Below, piece after piece: positions 43,668-52,429 of a stretch of 64,000 nt of DNA. How positions within the stretch are numbered: position 1 is the stretch's first letter; each line of letters starts with the position of its first letter. The DNA is from Terrisporobacter petrolearius (GTDB taxonomy: Bacteria > Bacillota > Clostridia > Peptostreptococcales > Peptostreptococcaceae): assembly GCF_020748185.1 (NCBI RefSeq), contig NZ_JAHZMO010000005.1, positions 62,001 to 126,000 on the forward strand, written 5' to 3'. A program made the position numbers and the translations under genes. The notes below the pieces were generated by a model. The model was not told the origin of the DNA, made no database searches, and worked only from the letters and a program-made list of their open reading frames with translations.

Positions 43668-45023
43668 TTAAAACATTAATTTTTTCACATTAAGTAGCAA
43701 TATACTTATAGCAAGTAAATCGGCACAACCTCCAGGACTTATGTTTTCTTCTATATAAAGTTTTTCTAATTCTAAACATCTTTTTTTACCAACGTCAGTA
43801 AGTACTCCTCCCAAATCTAATAGTTCTTTAGCATCTGATTGTACCTTTCTTAGAGTGTTTATATCATGTCTATATACTATAGTACTATCTTCTACTTTTG
43901 ACATAAGTTCTATTAATATTTGATTATACATATCATTTTCTTTTAACTGGCTATAACTATATTTATCTATTATATTGTTAAATAATACAGAAAGACCATC
44001 TTTAACTTGTCCTCTTATTCCTGTAAATCCATATTGTAAATAAAGTTTTTCTCCATGAGTTAAAAATTCTTTTTTATCTAAATTTTTGAAATCATCTAAT
44101 ATGCATTTGACCATATTTTTTATTATAGATTGTATCTCATTAAAGCCCCTATCTTCATACATAACCTTACCTATAGCTGCTATTGTAATTCCCATAAGAA
44201 ATATCATACCCTTATGAGTATTAATATTATTTGTTGCTTCAAACATTTTTTCTTCGCATGTTTTTCCAGTGTTTCTAATAGCATTAAATATATATTCAGG
44301 ATTATGATAGGTATATCCAATCTTAAACATTTCTTTTAAATAAGGTGTTATAGCTAGAGCGCTGTCTAAAAAAGTATAGTAATCCATATCCTTGTGAGCT
44401 CCACAGCTAACAGGAGATACTAAACCAAACGAAGGAAAAGTGGATACTTCGCTTATCATTGCTTTAAGCCCTATTTGAGATACATCATAAGATAAATTTT
44501 CTGTTTTTTTTTCTATTTCTTTATATTCTTTATATACTTCTTCAAAGTAAGTTTTTATTTCTTCCATGTTATGAGTTTGTGCCCTAGAGCAAATTTTTGC
44601 ATCTAAATCACATATAAAGCACTTTCTTGGTCTTTTTAATAAATCAGATCTAGATATGCCTACTACTTTTTTATTTTTCATAATGTATACATCTATATCT
44701 AAACATCTTCCTAATACGTGTTCTTCTTCCATAGTTATCATTATTTTCTTAACATTTACAAAATCTAAGTCAAATAATAAATGAGCTATTATACCCTCTT
44801 TATTTTTGTATTTATGTTTAAAAACTATATATTTCCCATAATATGTTTGTATATCATTATAAACAGTATTAACAATGTCATCAGTTATATAGTTTGATTT
44901 TTCTATTCCAGGGTAGTTTATTCTAATTGTAACTAGTGTTTTATCTTCATTTTCTTTTAATAATTGTTCTTGATAAGAAACTCTTTTGTCTCTATCATAT
45001 AAAAATTCTGTTATTAATTTCAT
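43668..45023 (-). CDS. citXG: CitX-CitG fusion: citrate lyase prosthetic-group transferase and synthase
   Basis: A 451-residue bifunctional protein. Residues about 1-170 are CitX (VSYQEQLLKENEDKTLVTIRINYPG; EEEHVLGRCLDIDVYIMKNKKV; RKCFICDLDAKICSR), which loads phosphoribosyl-dephospho-CoA on apo-CitD. Residues about 175-451 are CitG (ISEVSTFPSFGLVSPVSCGAHKDMDYYTFLDSALAITPYL; NTHKGMIFLMGITIAAIG; SPGGCADLLAISILL), which makes the 2'-(5''-triphosphoribosyl) precursor from dephospho-CoA and ATP. In many species these are separate genes; the fusion is also known. Last gene after citC. Confidence 0.9.
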   Translation of the reverse strand: MKLITEFLYDRDKRVSYQEQLLKENEDKTLVTIRINYPGIEKSNYITDDIVNTVYNDIQTYYGKYIVFKHKYKNKEGIIAHLLFDLDFVNVKKIMITMEEEHVLGRCLDIDVYIMKNKKVVGISRSDLLKRPRKCFICDLDAKICSRAQTHNMEEIKTYFEEVYKEYKEIEKKTENLSYDVSQIGLKAMISEVSTFPSFGLVSPVSCGAHKDMDYYTFLDSALAITPYLKEMFKIGYTYHNPEYIFNAIRNTGKTCEEKMFEATNNINTHKGMIFLMGITIAAIGKVMYEDRGFNEIQSIIKNMVKCILDDFKNLDKKEFLTHGEKLYLQYGFTGIRGQVKDGLSVLFNNIIDKYSYSQLKENDMYNQILIELMSKVEDSTIVYRHDINTLRKVQSDAKELLDLGGVLTDVGKKRCLELEKLYIEENISPGGCADLLAISILLLNVKKLMF

Positions 45024-45052
45024 ATTATCCTCGGTAAAAATATAAGCTATTA

Positions 45053-46069
45053 TTATAGTCGATTTATTACCAATTCACCTTCCTTGCTAAGTAGAAAGTC
45101 AAAACTTGCTCTAGGTAGTAAATTTTTTACTTTTTCTATATGACCTTCCTTTAATAATTTTCTAACTTTAGATGCACTTATAGCATCATTTTGTAATTCT
45201 TTTCTATTTATAAGTTTAACTTCAACATTGTATTTAGGCAATATTTCCTGCATACTTATATTATAAGTATTTGTTACTTTACAATGAGGCTCAGTACCCA
45301 CATATCTTCTTTTAATATTAAATATTTTTGCAAAATATTTTCCAAAAATATTACAATCTAACTTTGTATATTCTTTTAATTCATCATCATTTTTCTTTAA
45401 GAAATAATTAGGAAAAGTTGCTGATGATATTACATACTCTCCTGCTGGTATTACAGTTACATTTTTTAAATCTTTGGTTCCTTCTTTAATAAGTTTAAAT
45501 CTTGTTTCAAAGGTAAATGCTGATTTATCTTCTTCCACTACAAATATTATTACATTTTCATTTTCTTTTGCTGCTATTTCTACTATATATCTATGACCTA
45601 ATGTAAACGGATTACAATTCATCACTAAAGCTGCGTATTCTTTATTATCATCTATTTTATAATCATTTTTTAATTTATCTAAATATGAATTTATATTTTT
45701 ATTTCCACTTTCTAATAAACTTACCTTATCTGTAGTAAATATATTTTTATATCCCAAACCTTCAAATAAAAATTGATTTTCAGGCTTTGTGAATATAAAA
45801 CTATGATATTTGCCTTCTAAAAATAATTGTTCTGTTACTTTCGATATTAAGTTATTAGATAATCCTAGCCCCTGATAATTTTCATTTATAGCAAAACATT
45901 TTAATATATTTTCTTTTTTAGAACATGTTGCTATAATATCATTATTTTCTCTTATTACTACAGTGTAATCAACATCTTCATACTTCAAACTAAATTTTTC
46001 TAAAAATTTTTTTACTTCCTTAGTTTCATAATTTGATTTTAAATTTATACTTTCTACATTATAATACAC
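45053..46069 (-). CDS. citC: [Citrate (pro-3S)-lyase] ligase
   Basis: A 338-residue enzyme that acetylates the CitD prosthetic group with ATP and acetate, switching citrate lyase on. The N-terminal GNAT-like domain (KCFAINENYQGLGLSNNLISKV) is followed by a nucleotidyltransferase domain (ALVMNCNPFTLGHRYIVEIAA with the HxGH-like motif TLGHR, and ISASKVRKLL near the end). The start is GTG, six bases after GGCGGTG. It lies 30 bases upstream of citXG. Confidence 0.92.
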   Translation of the reverse strand: MYYNVESINLKSNYETKEVKKFLEKFSLKYEDVDYTVVIRENNDIIATCSKKENILKCFAINENYQGLGLSNNLISKVTEQLFLEGKYHSFIFTKPENQFLFEGLGYKNIFTTDKVSLLESGNKNINSYLDKLKNDYKIDDNKEYAALVMNCNPFTLGHRYIVEIAAKENENVIIFVVEEDKSAFTFETRFKLIKEGTKDLKNVTVIPAGEYVISSATFPNYFLKKNDDELKEYTKLDCNIFGKYFAKIFNIKRRYVGTEPHCKVTNTYNISMQEILPKYNVEVKLINRKELQNDAISASKVRKLLKEGHIEKVKNLLPRASFDFLLSKEGELVINRL

Positions 46070-46090
46070 GTTCTACACCGCCCTTACTTG

Positions 46091-46303
46091 CTATACACCA
46101 AATATTCTATTTATTACTACAAATGCTAATAATGCAACTAATAAAAGTACATACATCATTATTTGGTCTTTATCGCTAGCTGCCACATATTTTTTCTTTT
46201 TATTTGTAAACTCTCTAGCTTCTTTAAACATTCCTTCTTCTCTTATTTCTTTCAATAATTCATTATTATTTTTTTTCTTTTTATTTTTAGTTTTATTACT
46301 CAT
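46091..46303 (-). CDS. 70-residue single-span protein within the citrate island
   Basis: A Lys/Asn-rich cytoplasmic N-terminus (KTKNKKKKNNNELLKEIREEGM) and one C-terminal transmembrane segment (IMMYVLLLVALLAFVVINRIF, about 48-68). AGAGGTG precedes the ATG. It lies between citS and citC, 22 bases upstream of citC, so it is cotranscribed with the activation genes. No family recognised. A membrane tether or accessory of the decarboxylase or transporter is possible but unsupported. Confidence 0.65.
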   Translation of the reverse strand: MSNKTKNKKKKNNNELLKEIREEGMFKEAREFTNKKKKYVAASDKDQIMMYVLLLVALLAFVVINRIFGV

Positions 46304-46331
46304 GGTGCACCTCTATATTCATAAATTAAGC

Positions 46332-46364
46332 GAAAAAGGTATTGCAAATCACAATACCTTTTTC
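46332..46364. terminator. Terminator after the citrate transporter gene
   Basis: GAAAAAGGTATTG (46332-46344) and CAATACCTTTTTC (46352-46364) form a perfect 13-base stem with a 7-base loop. It sits between citS and the 70-residue gene, so downstream genes depend on readthrough or their own promoter. Confidence 0.8.
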
Positions 46365-46412
46365 TTATTGATAGCTTTTTAGTATATTATTTTTAACTAA
46401 TCCCCGAGATCA

Positions 46413-47768
46413 CTAACAGAATATACCAAATACTATAGATGCTATTATCAACATTAATCCTCCACCTAAACGAGAAGATATTTGTGCAAATGATATAAGT
46501 TCCATTCTTTTAGCTGCTCCTAGAACTGCTAAATCTCCTGAACCACCTCTGTTTGCCATACAAAGCCCTGCAGTTATAGCAGTTTCTATTGGATAGAATC
46601 CAACTAACCATCCAACTAATCCAGATCCTATTATAGCTCCTAAAACTATGAAAGCTGCTATTAATACGTTTCCTAAAGTGAATGCAGCTATCAACTCACC
46701 TAAGTCAGTTAAAGCTATACCAACACCACACATTATAACTAGTAAAAATTGCTTAGAGAAGTATCCTTGTAATTTATTAGCACCTATTCTTAATTCAGCT
46801 GGTATTACACCTGCGACATTAGCTGCTGCAACTAATAGAACCATCCATGCAAATCTATGTATATCTAGTTTTACAACTGAACCAAACACTTCAAATGGAG
46901 GTATAACTACAACTTTAGATAGTATATTTCCTGCAACATAAAATGCACAAGCTAATATTAAACCACAAGCTATATCTCTTTGAGTCACTTTTACTTCTTC
47001 TTTATCTTCTAATTTAGATAAATCTTCAGCATTTCTTATTAACTCACCATTACCACTTAATGCTTTCCCAAATTTTAATTCTCCAATTTTATTTAATACA
47101 CCAGCTGATATAATAGCTATTATGTTAGCTATTGTTAATATAGATAATCCAAATGATAACCATGGTGCTGGATCATTTCCAGTTGCTTTAGCATATATAT
47201 CTGCCATTGGTATAGCACCTGCACCAGTACCTCCACCCATTATAGGTAATACATATTTTGTTGCTACATCAGTTGGAGAAACTCCTACTAACATACCACC
47301 AGCTACTCCTAAAATAATCGCTCCTAATATACCTGCTAATATTGCTGGTAAATATCCTGCAAAAGCTTTTAATAATAACTTTCTGTTAACTGATAATATA
47401 GAACCAGTTATAAGTACTGCTATAAATAAATCTAAGAAATCTGTTGTATCCATAAATATTTTTACAGTTTCTATTGTAGCTTCAGGTATTATACCTTTAT
47501 AAACTAAATATGCAGACCCTAAGAATGCAAGTATAGATCCTCCACCTATATAAGTATTCCATATAGGTATTCTATCACCTATCCATCCTAAAATTATACC
47601 TAAAGTATAAAGTATAGCAAATGCTCCTACTGTATTATTCGGTAAGTATCCACCAAACATAGCTACTAATGCAATTCCTGCTACTGCAGCAAATACATAC
47701 CATGCCATACCGAATATTTTCATCGTTTCTTTATTAACTCTTTTTTGAGTTGCAGATATTGTTGCCAT
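46413..47768 (-). CDS. citS: 2-hydroxycarboxylate transporter (CitS/CitP type, citrate/Na+ symporter)
   Basis: A 451-residue membrane protein with about eleven or more hydrophobic segments and two family-defining reentrant loops: IMGGGTGAGAIPMADIY (first domain) and CMANRGGSGDLAVLGAAKRM (second domain, with the Arg that binds the carboxylate about 30 residues before the C-terminus). These mark the 2HCT family (CitS, CitP, MaeN). With the lyase and Na+-pumping decarboxylase nearby, Na+-coupled citrate uptake is the likely role, though malate cannot be excluded from sequence. Confidence 0.9.
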   Translation of the reverse strand: MATISATQKRVNKETMKIFGMAWYVFAAVAGIALVAMFGGYLPNNTVGAFAILYTLGIILGWIGDRIPIWNTYIGGGSILAFLGSAYLVYKGIIPEATIETVKIFMDTTDFLDLFIAVLITGSILSVNRKLLLKAFAGYLPAILAGILGAIILGVAGGMLVGVSPTDVATKYVLPIMGGGTGAGAIPMADIYAKATGNDPAPWLSFGLSILTIANIIAIISAGVLNKIGELKFGKALSGNGELIRNAEDLSKLEDKEEVKVTQRDIACGLILACAFYVAGNILSKVVVIPPFEVFGSVVKLDIHRFAWMVLLVAAANVAGVIPAELRIGANKLQGYFSKQFLLVIMCGVGIALTDLGELIAAFTLGNVLIAAFIVLGAIIGSGLVGWLVGFYPIETAITAGLCMANRGGSGDLAVLGAAKRMELISFAQISSRLGGGLMLIIASIVFGIFC

Positions 47769-47891
47769 TTTTGCATTTCTCCAATCTTTCTAATATGATT
47801 ATTATAATATTTCTATAAAGCTAATATTTCAGCTAACAAGCAAAGTTCAAAAATCCTTTTCTCAACTTTTCAGGTACTAAGGAATATTGAT

Positions 47892-47935
47892 AAATGATTA
47901 AGTTATTAAATTATGCATTAATAACTTAATCATTT
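47892..47935. terminator. Long hairpin between citF and citS
   Basis: A perfect 18-base stem (47892-47909 and 47918-47935, core GATTAAGTTATTAA) with an 8-base loop. The flanking T-run is short, so it may be a partial terminator or an mRNA-stability hairpin that splits citDEF from citS expression. Confidence 0.65.
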
Positions 47936-47981
47936 TATTCAATTAATATATTTTTAGGAAATCACTAACTATTTAATTTTA

Positions 47982-49529
47982 CTATTTAACTTTTCTTATC
48001 GTATCTATAATACTTCCATCTCTATATTCAACTACTGCTACTACTTCGTCAGTAAACTCTATTTCTTTTGGAGTGCCAAGAAGTCTTGTAGCCATAGCTC
48101 TTGCTTCTTCCATTGTTAACATTTGGATTTTAGCTTTAGAGAATTTTTCTATTAAGTCTGTTCTAGTCGGATTTACTATTACTCCATAATCAGTAACAAC
48201 TACATCAACTGTGCTTCCTGGAGTTACAACAGTAGTTACTTTATCTATTATTGTAGATAATCTTCCTCTTGTAAGTGGTGCAGTAATTATAGACATTTTA
48301 GCCATTGCAGCTGTATCACTATGTCCGCCAGATGCTGCTCTTATCACACCATCAGAGCCAGATATAACGTTAACGTTGAAATCTGTATCTATTTCTAAAG
48401 CTGATAATATAACGAAGTCTAATTTATTAACTGCTGAACTTTTATTTCCTATTGAAGCATAAAAATCTGCACTTACTTCAACGTGTTTTTCATTTCTACC
48501 ACAAGATTCAGCTGCAGTTAAATCAAAACTTTGTGTATCGAATAATTGGTCAACTAATCCTGATTCTAATAGATCAACCATTGGTGCAGTTATTCCACCA
48601 AGGGCATAATTTAATTTTATATCTCTTTTTAATATTTCTTCTTTAACAAATCTTGTAACTGCTAGAGACGCTCCACCAGAACCAGTTTGCATTGAGAATC
48701 CATCTACAAATAACCCGGATGCTTTCATAACTTCAACTACTCTTTTAGCCATTAACAACTCTTTTGGATTGTTTGTGAATCTAGTAGCCCCAGACATTAT
48801 TCCTGAAGAATCACCTACTTCGTCAACTACACAAACATAGTCAACTTGTGTTTGAGGTATGCTTTGTGGAAAGTTTGGATATGGAACTAATGTATCAGTT
48901 ACAACTACAACTTTTTTAGCATAATCAGCGTCAACTTTAGCGTATCCCATAGATCCACATATGGATTTTCCCTTTACGCCATTTGCATTTCCCATACAGT
49001 CGGCTGATGATGCAGCTAAAAATGCTACGTCTATTTTTACATCTCCTGAAGATATTGCTCTTGCTCTACCTCCGTGAGAACGTATAACAGCTGGGTATTC
49101 AAGTATTCCTTCAGAAACAGCTTGAGCTAATTTACCTCTAAGTCCTGATGTTTCTATTCTGTTTACTACACCATTTTCTATATGAGCAACTAAACCATTA
49201 TGAGCACTTGTTAGTGATGACGCTGCTATTCTTAGGTTTTTTATCCCTTTTTCAGCTAATATATCAACAACTTGCATTAAAAGTTTGTCCCCAGCTCTAA
49301 AGTGGTGGTGGAAAGATATTGTCATTCCGTCTTTTATTTCACATTTTTCTATAGCTTCTCTTAAAGATGAAACTAATTTATCTCTTCTTACTTGTTCTTT
49401 TATATTAGAACTATCAGAATTCACTTTATTATCTCCAGTTAATGAAGCGTATGGAGCAACGTAAGCTTCTCTATCTTGGTAGCCTTTTATGTTTTTTAAC
49501 ATTTCATTACTTACTCTTTTAGTTTGCAT
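47982..49529 (-). CDS. citF: Citrate lyase alpha subunit (citrate CoA-transferase)
   Basis: A 515-residue CoA-transferase-type subunit that swaps acetyl for citryl on the acyl carrier. GMTISFHHHFRAGDKLLMQVVD, GVKGKSICGSMGYAKVDADYA, NYALGGITAPMVDLLESGLVDQLFDTQSFDL and GASGGHSDTAAMAKMSIITAP are CitF landmarks (one-letter reading GRIRAASGGHSD). Start 49529 (MQTKRVSNEM) is chosen from GGAGGTG nine bases upstream; it begins 2 bases after the citE stop. It is the third gene of citDEF. Confidence 0.93.
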   Translation of the reverse strand: MQTKRVSNEMLKNIKGYQDREAYVAPYASLTGDNKVNSDSSNIKEQVRRDKLVSSLREAIEKCEIKDGMTISFHHHFRAGDKLLMQVVDILAEKGIKNLRIAASSLTSAHNGLVAHIENGVVNRIETSGLRGKLAQAVSEGILEYPAVIRSHGGRARAISSGDVKIDVAFLAASSADCMGNANGVKGKSICGSMGYAKVDADYAKKVVVVTDTLVPYPNFPQSIPQTQVDYVCVVDEVGDSSGIMSGATRFTNNPKELLMAKRVVEVMKASGLFVDGFSMQTGSGGASLAVTRFVKEEILKRDIKLNYALGGITAPMVDLLESGLVDQLFDTQSFDLTAAESCGRNEKHVEVSADFYASIGNKSSAVNKLDFVILSALEIDTDFNVNVISGSDGVIRAASGGHSDTAAMAKMSIITAPLTRGRLSTIIDKVTTVVTPGSTVDVVVTDYGVIVNPTRTDLIEKFSKAKIQMLTMEEARAMATRLLGTPKEIEFTDEVVAVVEYRDGSIIDTIRKVK

Positions 49530-49530
49530 A

Positions 49531-50433
49531 TTAATTTTCACCTCCAACTATAACACCAGCAGCCTCAGCTAACTGTAATACTCTTTGAGCTCTTTCTATT
49601 ATTGGTTTGTCCACCATTTTTCCATCTACAGTGAATACACCTAAATTTTGTTTTAAAGCTTCAGCAGTTGCATCCACGATTTTTTTAGCTTTTGCTATTT
49701 CTTTTTCACTTGGAGTAAATACCTGGTGTATAAGCTCAACTTGTCTTGGATGTATAAGCGATTTCCCACCGAATCCCATTCTTTTTATTAAGTTAGCTTC
49801 TTTTAGGAATCCTTCATCGTTGTTTACATCAGCATAAACTGTATCTAGTACTTCAAGGCCACAAGCTCTACCTGCCATAGCTATCATTCCTCTAGCAACA
49901 TATAATTCATCTCCTTCAGGAGTTCTTGTAGTTTTCATACTAGTTACAAAATCTTCTCCACTTAGGGCCATACCTATTAATCTCTTAGTAGGTGATTTAG
50001 CTATACTGAAACAATTCATAACACCTAAAGCTGTTTCTATAGCAACCATTATTTTAGTGCTACCAACTTCCATGCCGCATTCTTTTTCTATTTTTTCTAT
50101 TTTTGCATCTATAGCCATAACATCTTCTACAGATTCTGTCATAGGTATTCTTATAACCTCAACCCCTGCACTTACTACAGCTTCTAAATCTTGTTGCCAA
50201 AACTCTGTTGCAAGTCCGTTTATACGAACTACAGTTTCTATTCCTAACTCTTTATAATAACTTCCGAAATTTTTTAACATGTTATGTAATAAAAATCTTG
50301 CAGAATCTTTTTCAGTTATTGCTATAGCATCCTCTAAGTCAAACATAACTGAGTCTGGTTTATATATGTGAACATCTCTTATTACACCAGGATTATTACC
50401 AGGCACAAATAACATCGAACGTCTTAGTTTCAT
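49531..50433 (-). CDS. citE: Citrate lyase beta subunit (citryl-ACP lyase)
   Basis: A 300-residue HpcH/HpaI-fold enzyme cleaving citryl-ACP to oxaloacetate and acetyl-ACP. MKLRRSMLFVPGNNPGVIRD, SVMFDLEDAIAITEKDSAR (Mg2+ Glu/Asp), ETVVRINGLATEFW (substrate Arg) and KIMVAIETALGVMN are typical. Start 50433 is set by GGGGGAAAG; an earlier in-frame ATG at 50454 is part of the citD end. It overlaps nothing and is followed directly by citF. Confidence 0.94.
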   Translation of the reverse strand: MKLRRSMLFVPGNNPGVIRDVHIYKPDSVMFDLEDAIAITEKDSARFLLHNMLKNFGSYYKELGIETVVRINGLATEFWQQDLEAVVSAGVEVIRIPMTESVEDVMAIDAKIEKIEKECGMEVGSTKIMVAIETALGVMNCFSIAKSPTKRLIGMALSGEDFVTSMKTTRTPEGDELYVARGMIAMAGRACGLEVLDTVYADVNNDEGFLKEANLIKRMGFGGKSLIHPRQVELIHQVFTPSEKEIAKAKKIVDATAEALKQNLGVFTVDGKMVDKPIIERAQRVLQLAEAAGVIVGGEN

Positions 50434-50444
50434 TTTCTTTCCCC

Positions 50445-50732
50445 CTACATCCATTTGTAATCATTACATTTTGCAGAACGATATACTGCAGTTTGAACTC
50501 TACTTTTAATTACTGCATCTATTGCACCCTTATCATTTGCAAATATTTTTGCATCTTTTACATCTAATTCTTGTAACGTTTTCATCATTACATCTATTAT
50601 TTGATCACCAAATTGATTTTTAACTACACTTTCAAGTTCTATCACTATGCCGTTATTTTCATTTGGTTCTATTATAACTTGTATATCACTTGATTCTAAT
50701 GTGCCAGCATTTGCTATTTCTAATAATTTCAT
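50445..50732 (-). CDS. citD: Citrate lyase acyl carrier protein (gamma subunit)
   Basis: A 95-residue carrier starting MKLLEIANAGTLESSDIQV. Ser14, in GTLESSD, is the residue that carries phosphoribosyl-dephospho-CoA in characterised CitD proteins. It is first in the citDEF operon, 11 bases before the citE start, and is served by the promoter at 50789-50817. Confidence 0.94.
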   Translation of the reverse strand: MKLLEIANAGTLESSDIQVIIEPNENNGIVIELESVVKNQFGDQIIDVMMKTLQELDVKDAKIFANDKGAIDAVIKSRVQTAVYRSAKCNDYKWM

Positions 50733-50788
50733 ATACTATGCTCCTCCGTTTTATTTTGGAAATGTATTATCTGTCCAATTCAATAATC

Positions 50789-50817
50789 ATTATATATTCT
50801 TATTTTTTTATATTCAA
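50789..50817 (-). promoter_or_regulatory. Promoter of the citDEF operon
   Basis: -35 TTGAAT (50817-50812), 17-base spacer, -10 TATAAT (50794-50789) on the minus strand; the start codon of citD is about 57 bases further. Confidence 0.65.
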
Positions 50818-50885
50818 TAAAATTCAACAGTCACAAATATACAAAACATGGTGAAAGCATTTATTTTTCAACGTTTGATCCAGGT

Positions 50886-50900
50886 GTTCTTTTGATGTTC
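50886..50900 (-). promoter_or_regulatory. Direct-repeat box GAAC-N7-GAAC upstream of citD
   Basis: The minus strand reads GAACATCAAAAGAAC, with a second direct-repeat unit 11 bases from the first, about 70 bases upstream of the -35 box. It matches the oadA box at 42672-42686 in 13 of 15 bases. Confidence 0.5.
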
Positions 50901-51010
50901 TTCTATATTTTTCATATCTATTTTATTGATTTTTTACTCTATTCAACTATTTATTACTAATCCAAATTGTAAACTTTTACATAAATAAAAACTAATAAAA
51001 TAAAACATAT

Positions 51011-51048
51011 AAAAAACCAGATGCATATCCATAAGCATCTGGTTTTTT
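51011..51048. terminator. Terminator after the serine-type operon
   Basis: AAAAAACCAGATGC (51011-51024) and GCATCTGGTTTTTT (51035-51048) form a perfect 14-base stem with a 10-base loop and T-runs, between the DUF1015 gene and the citD promoter region. Confidence 0.9.
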
Positions 51049-51070
51049 ATATATTTTATTAAATTTCATA

Positions 51071-52312
51071 TTAGTTTAATTCATGTAAGAAAAGACCGCA
51101 TCTCACCTTTGGTTCAAACCAAGTAGATTTAGCTGGCATAATTTTATTCTCATCTGCCACTGAAATTAATTCTTCTATATTAGTTGGATACATTAGAAAT
51201 CCAACTTTCATATCCTCATCTACTCTTCTTTCTATCTCTTTTGGCCCTCTTATTCCACCTATAAAATCTATTCTTTCATCAGTTCTAGGATTTTTAATGC
51301 CTAAAATTTCATCTAATATCTGATTTTGTAAAATAAAAATATCTAAGGTTTTAACTACATCTCTGTCTTGTAGATATTCTTTACCAAATTCTATTTCATA
51401 CCATTTATTATTTAAATACATTCCAACTTGTCCTTTACATGTTGGCTTATAGTTTTTTTGAGCTTTTTTAACAATAAATTTTTCTTTTATTTTATTTAAG
51501 AATTCATCTTCAGTAAAACCATTTAAATCCTTTATTACCCTATTATAATCCATTACTTTTAAATCAGTGTGTGGAGCTATCATTGCTGTATAATAATTAA
51601 ATTCTTCTTCTCCTGTATAATTTGGATTTTTTCTTCTTTCTTCCAAAGCTATATTTTCTGCTGCTGCACATCTATGATGACCATCAGCTATATAAAGATT
51701 TTCTACCTTAGCAAATTCATTTACTAGGTCATTGATATCTCTTTCTTTTTCTACTTTCCAGATAGTATGAATAACTTCATCATCTGTTTTAAAGTCATAT
51801 ATTGGTGTCATAAAATAAACATAATAATCTATTATTTTTTCTATTTCTTCTTGGTTTTTATAAGTTAAAAGTACAGTTCCTGTATTTGCATTACAATATT
51901 TTATATGATTAGTTCTATCTAATTCTTTATCTGGCTTGGTATATTCATGCTTCTTTACTATTCCATTTATATTGTCATCAATTGACACACAAGCCACTAT
52001 ACCCGTTTGTGCTCTATTATTTACTATCTCTCTATAAATGTAAATTGCTTCTTGATTATCTCTTACAAATACATTTTTTTTCATAAAAGCATCTAAATTT
52101 TCTTTAGCTTTTATATATACTTGTTCATCGTTCTCATTTACGTTATCATCTAAGTCTATTTCTGCTCTATCTATGTGTAAATAAGAATACTTATTATCCT
52201 TTGCTCTTTTCTTTGCTTCTTCTCTATTCATCACGTCATAAGGTAGTTCTGCCACCATATTTACATATTCATTTGCAGGTCTTACTGCTTTAAAAGGTTT
52301 TATATTTGCCAT
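51071..52312 (-). CDS. DUF1015 family protein
   Basis: A 413-residue cytosolic protein of the DUF1015 family: IKPFKAVRPANEYVNMVAELPYDVMNREEAKKRA at the start, DGHHRCAAAENIALEERRK (a ParB/Srx-like nucleotide- or metal-binding motif) around residue 210, and AKSTWFEPKVRCGLFLHELN at the end. DUF1015 genes commonly lie next to serA in Clostridia and the ParB-like DGHHR motif recalls serine-kinase SerK, so a phosphotransfer role in serine metabolism is plausible but unproven here. GGGGGAGG precedes the start, just after the structured RNA at 52331-52403. Confidence 0.88.
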   Translation of the reverse strand: MANIKPFKAVRPANEYVNMVAELPYDVMNREEAKKRAKDNKYSYLHIDRAEIDLDDNVNENDEQVYIKAKENLDAFMKKNVFVRDNQEAIYIYREIVNNRAQTGIVACVSIDDNINGIVKKHEYTKPDKELDRTNHIKYCNANTGTVLLTYKNQEEIEKIIDYYVYFMTPIYDFKTDDEVIHTIWKVEKERDINDLVNEFAKVENLYIADGHHRCAAAENIALEERRKNPNYTGEEEFNYYTAMIAPHTDLKVMDYNRVIKDLNGFTEDEFLNKIKEKFIVKKAQKNYKPTCKGQVGMYLNNKWYEIEFGKEYLQDRDVVKTLDIFILQNQILDEILGIKNPRTDERIDFIGGIRGPKEIERRVDEDMKVGFLMYPTNIEELISVADENKIMPAKSTWFEPKVRCGLFLHELN

Positions 52313-52330
52313 TTTTATTCCTCCCCCAAA

Positions 52331-52403
52331 TTAGCTTGGCTTGAGCCACGGTGTGGCCGAATTACTTCAGATATTTCCGTTGCTCAAAATTCACTTTGCT
52401 AAA
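52331..52403 (-). ncRNA. Candidate structured RNA between serA and the DUF1015 gene
   Basis: On the minus strand three nested helices can be drawn. P1: TTTAGC (52403-52398) with GCTAA (52335-52331). P2: TTGAGC-A-ACGG (52387-52377) with CCGT-G-GCTCAA (52351-52341), ten pairs around one A.G mismatch. P3: CTGAA (52370-52366) with TTCGG (52361-52357) closed by a GTAA tetraloop (GNRA class). Unpaired AAATAT and CCACA form an internal loop that could bind a ligand or protein. There is no T-run; the ribosome binding site of the DUF1015 gene follows P1. It matches no riboswitch class I know. Confidence 0.5.
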
Positions 52404-52429
52404 TTTTATTTGTTAATTTATATTTATTC

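Noticed and set aside
50851-50865. Possible catabolite-repression (cre) site GTGAAAGCATTTATT upstream of citD
   Set aside because: It resembles the cre consensus only in the left half and lacks the central CG, so it is not convincing.
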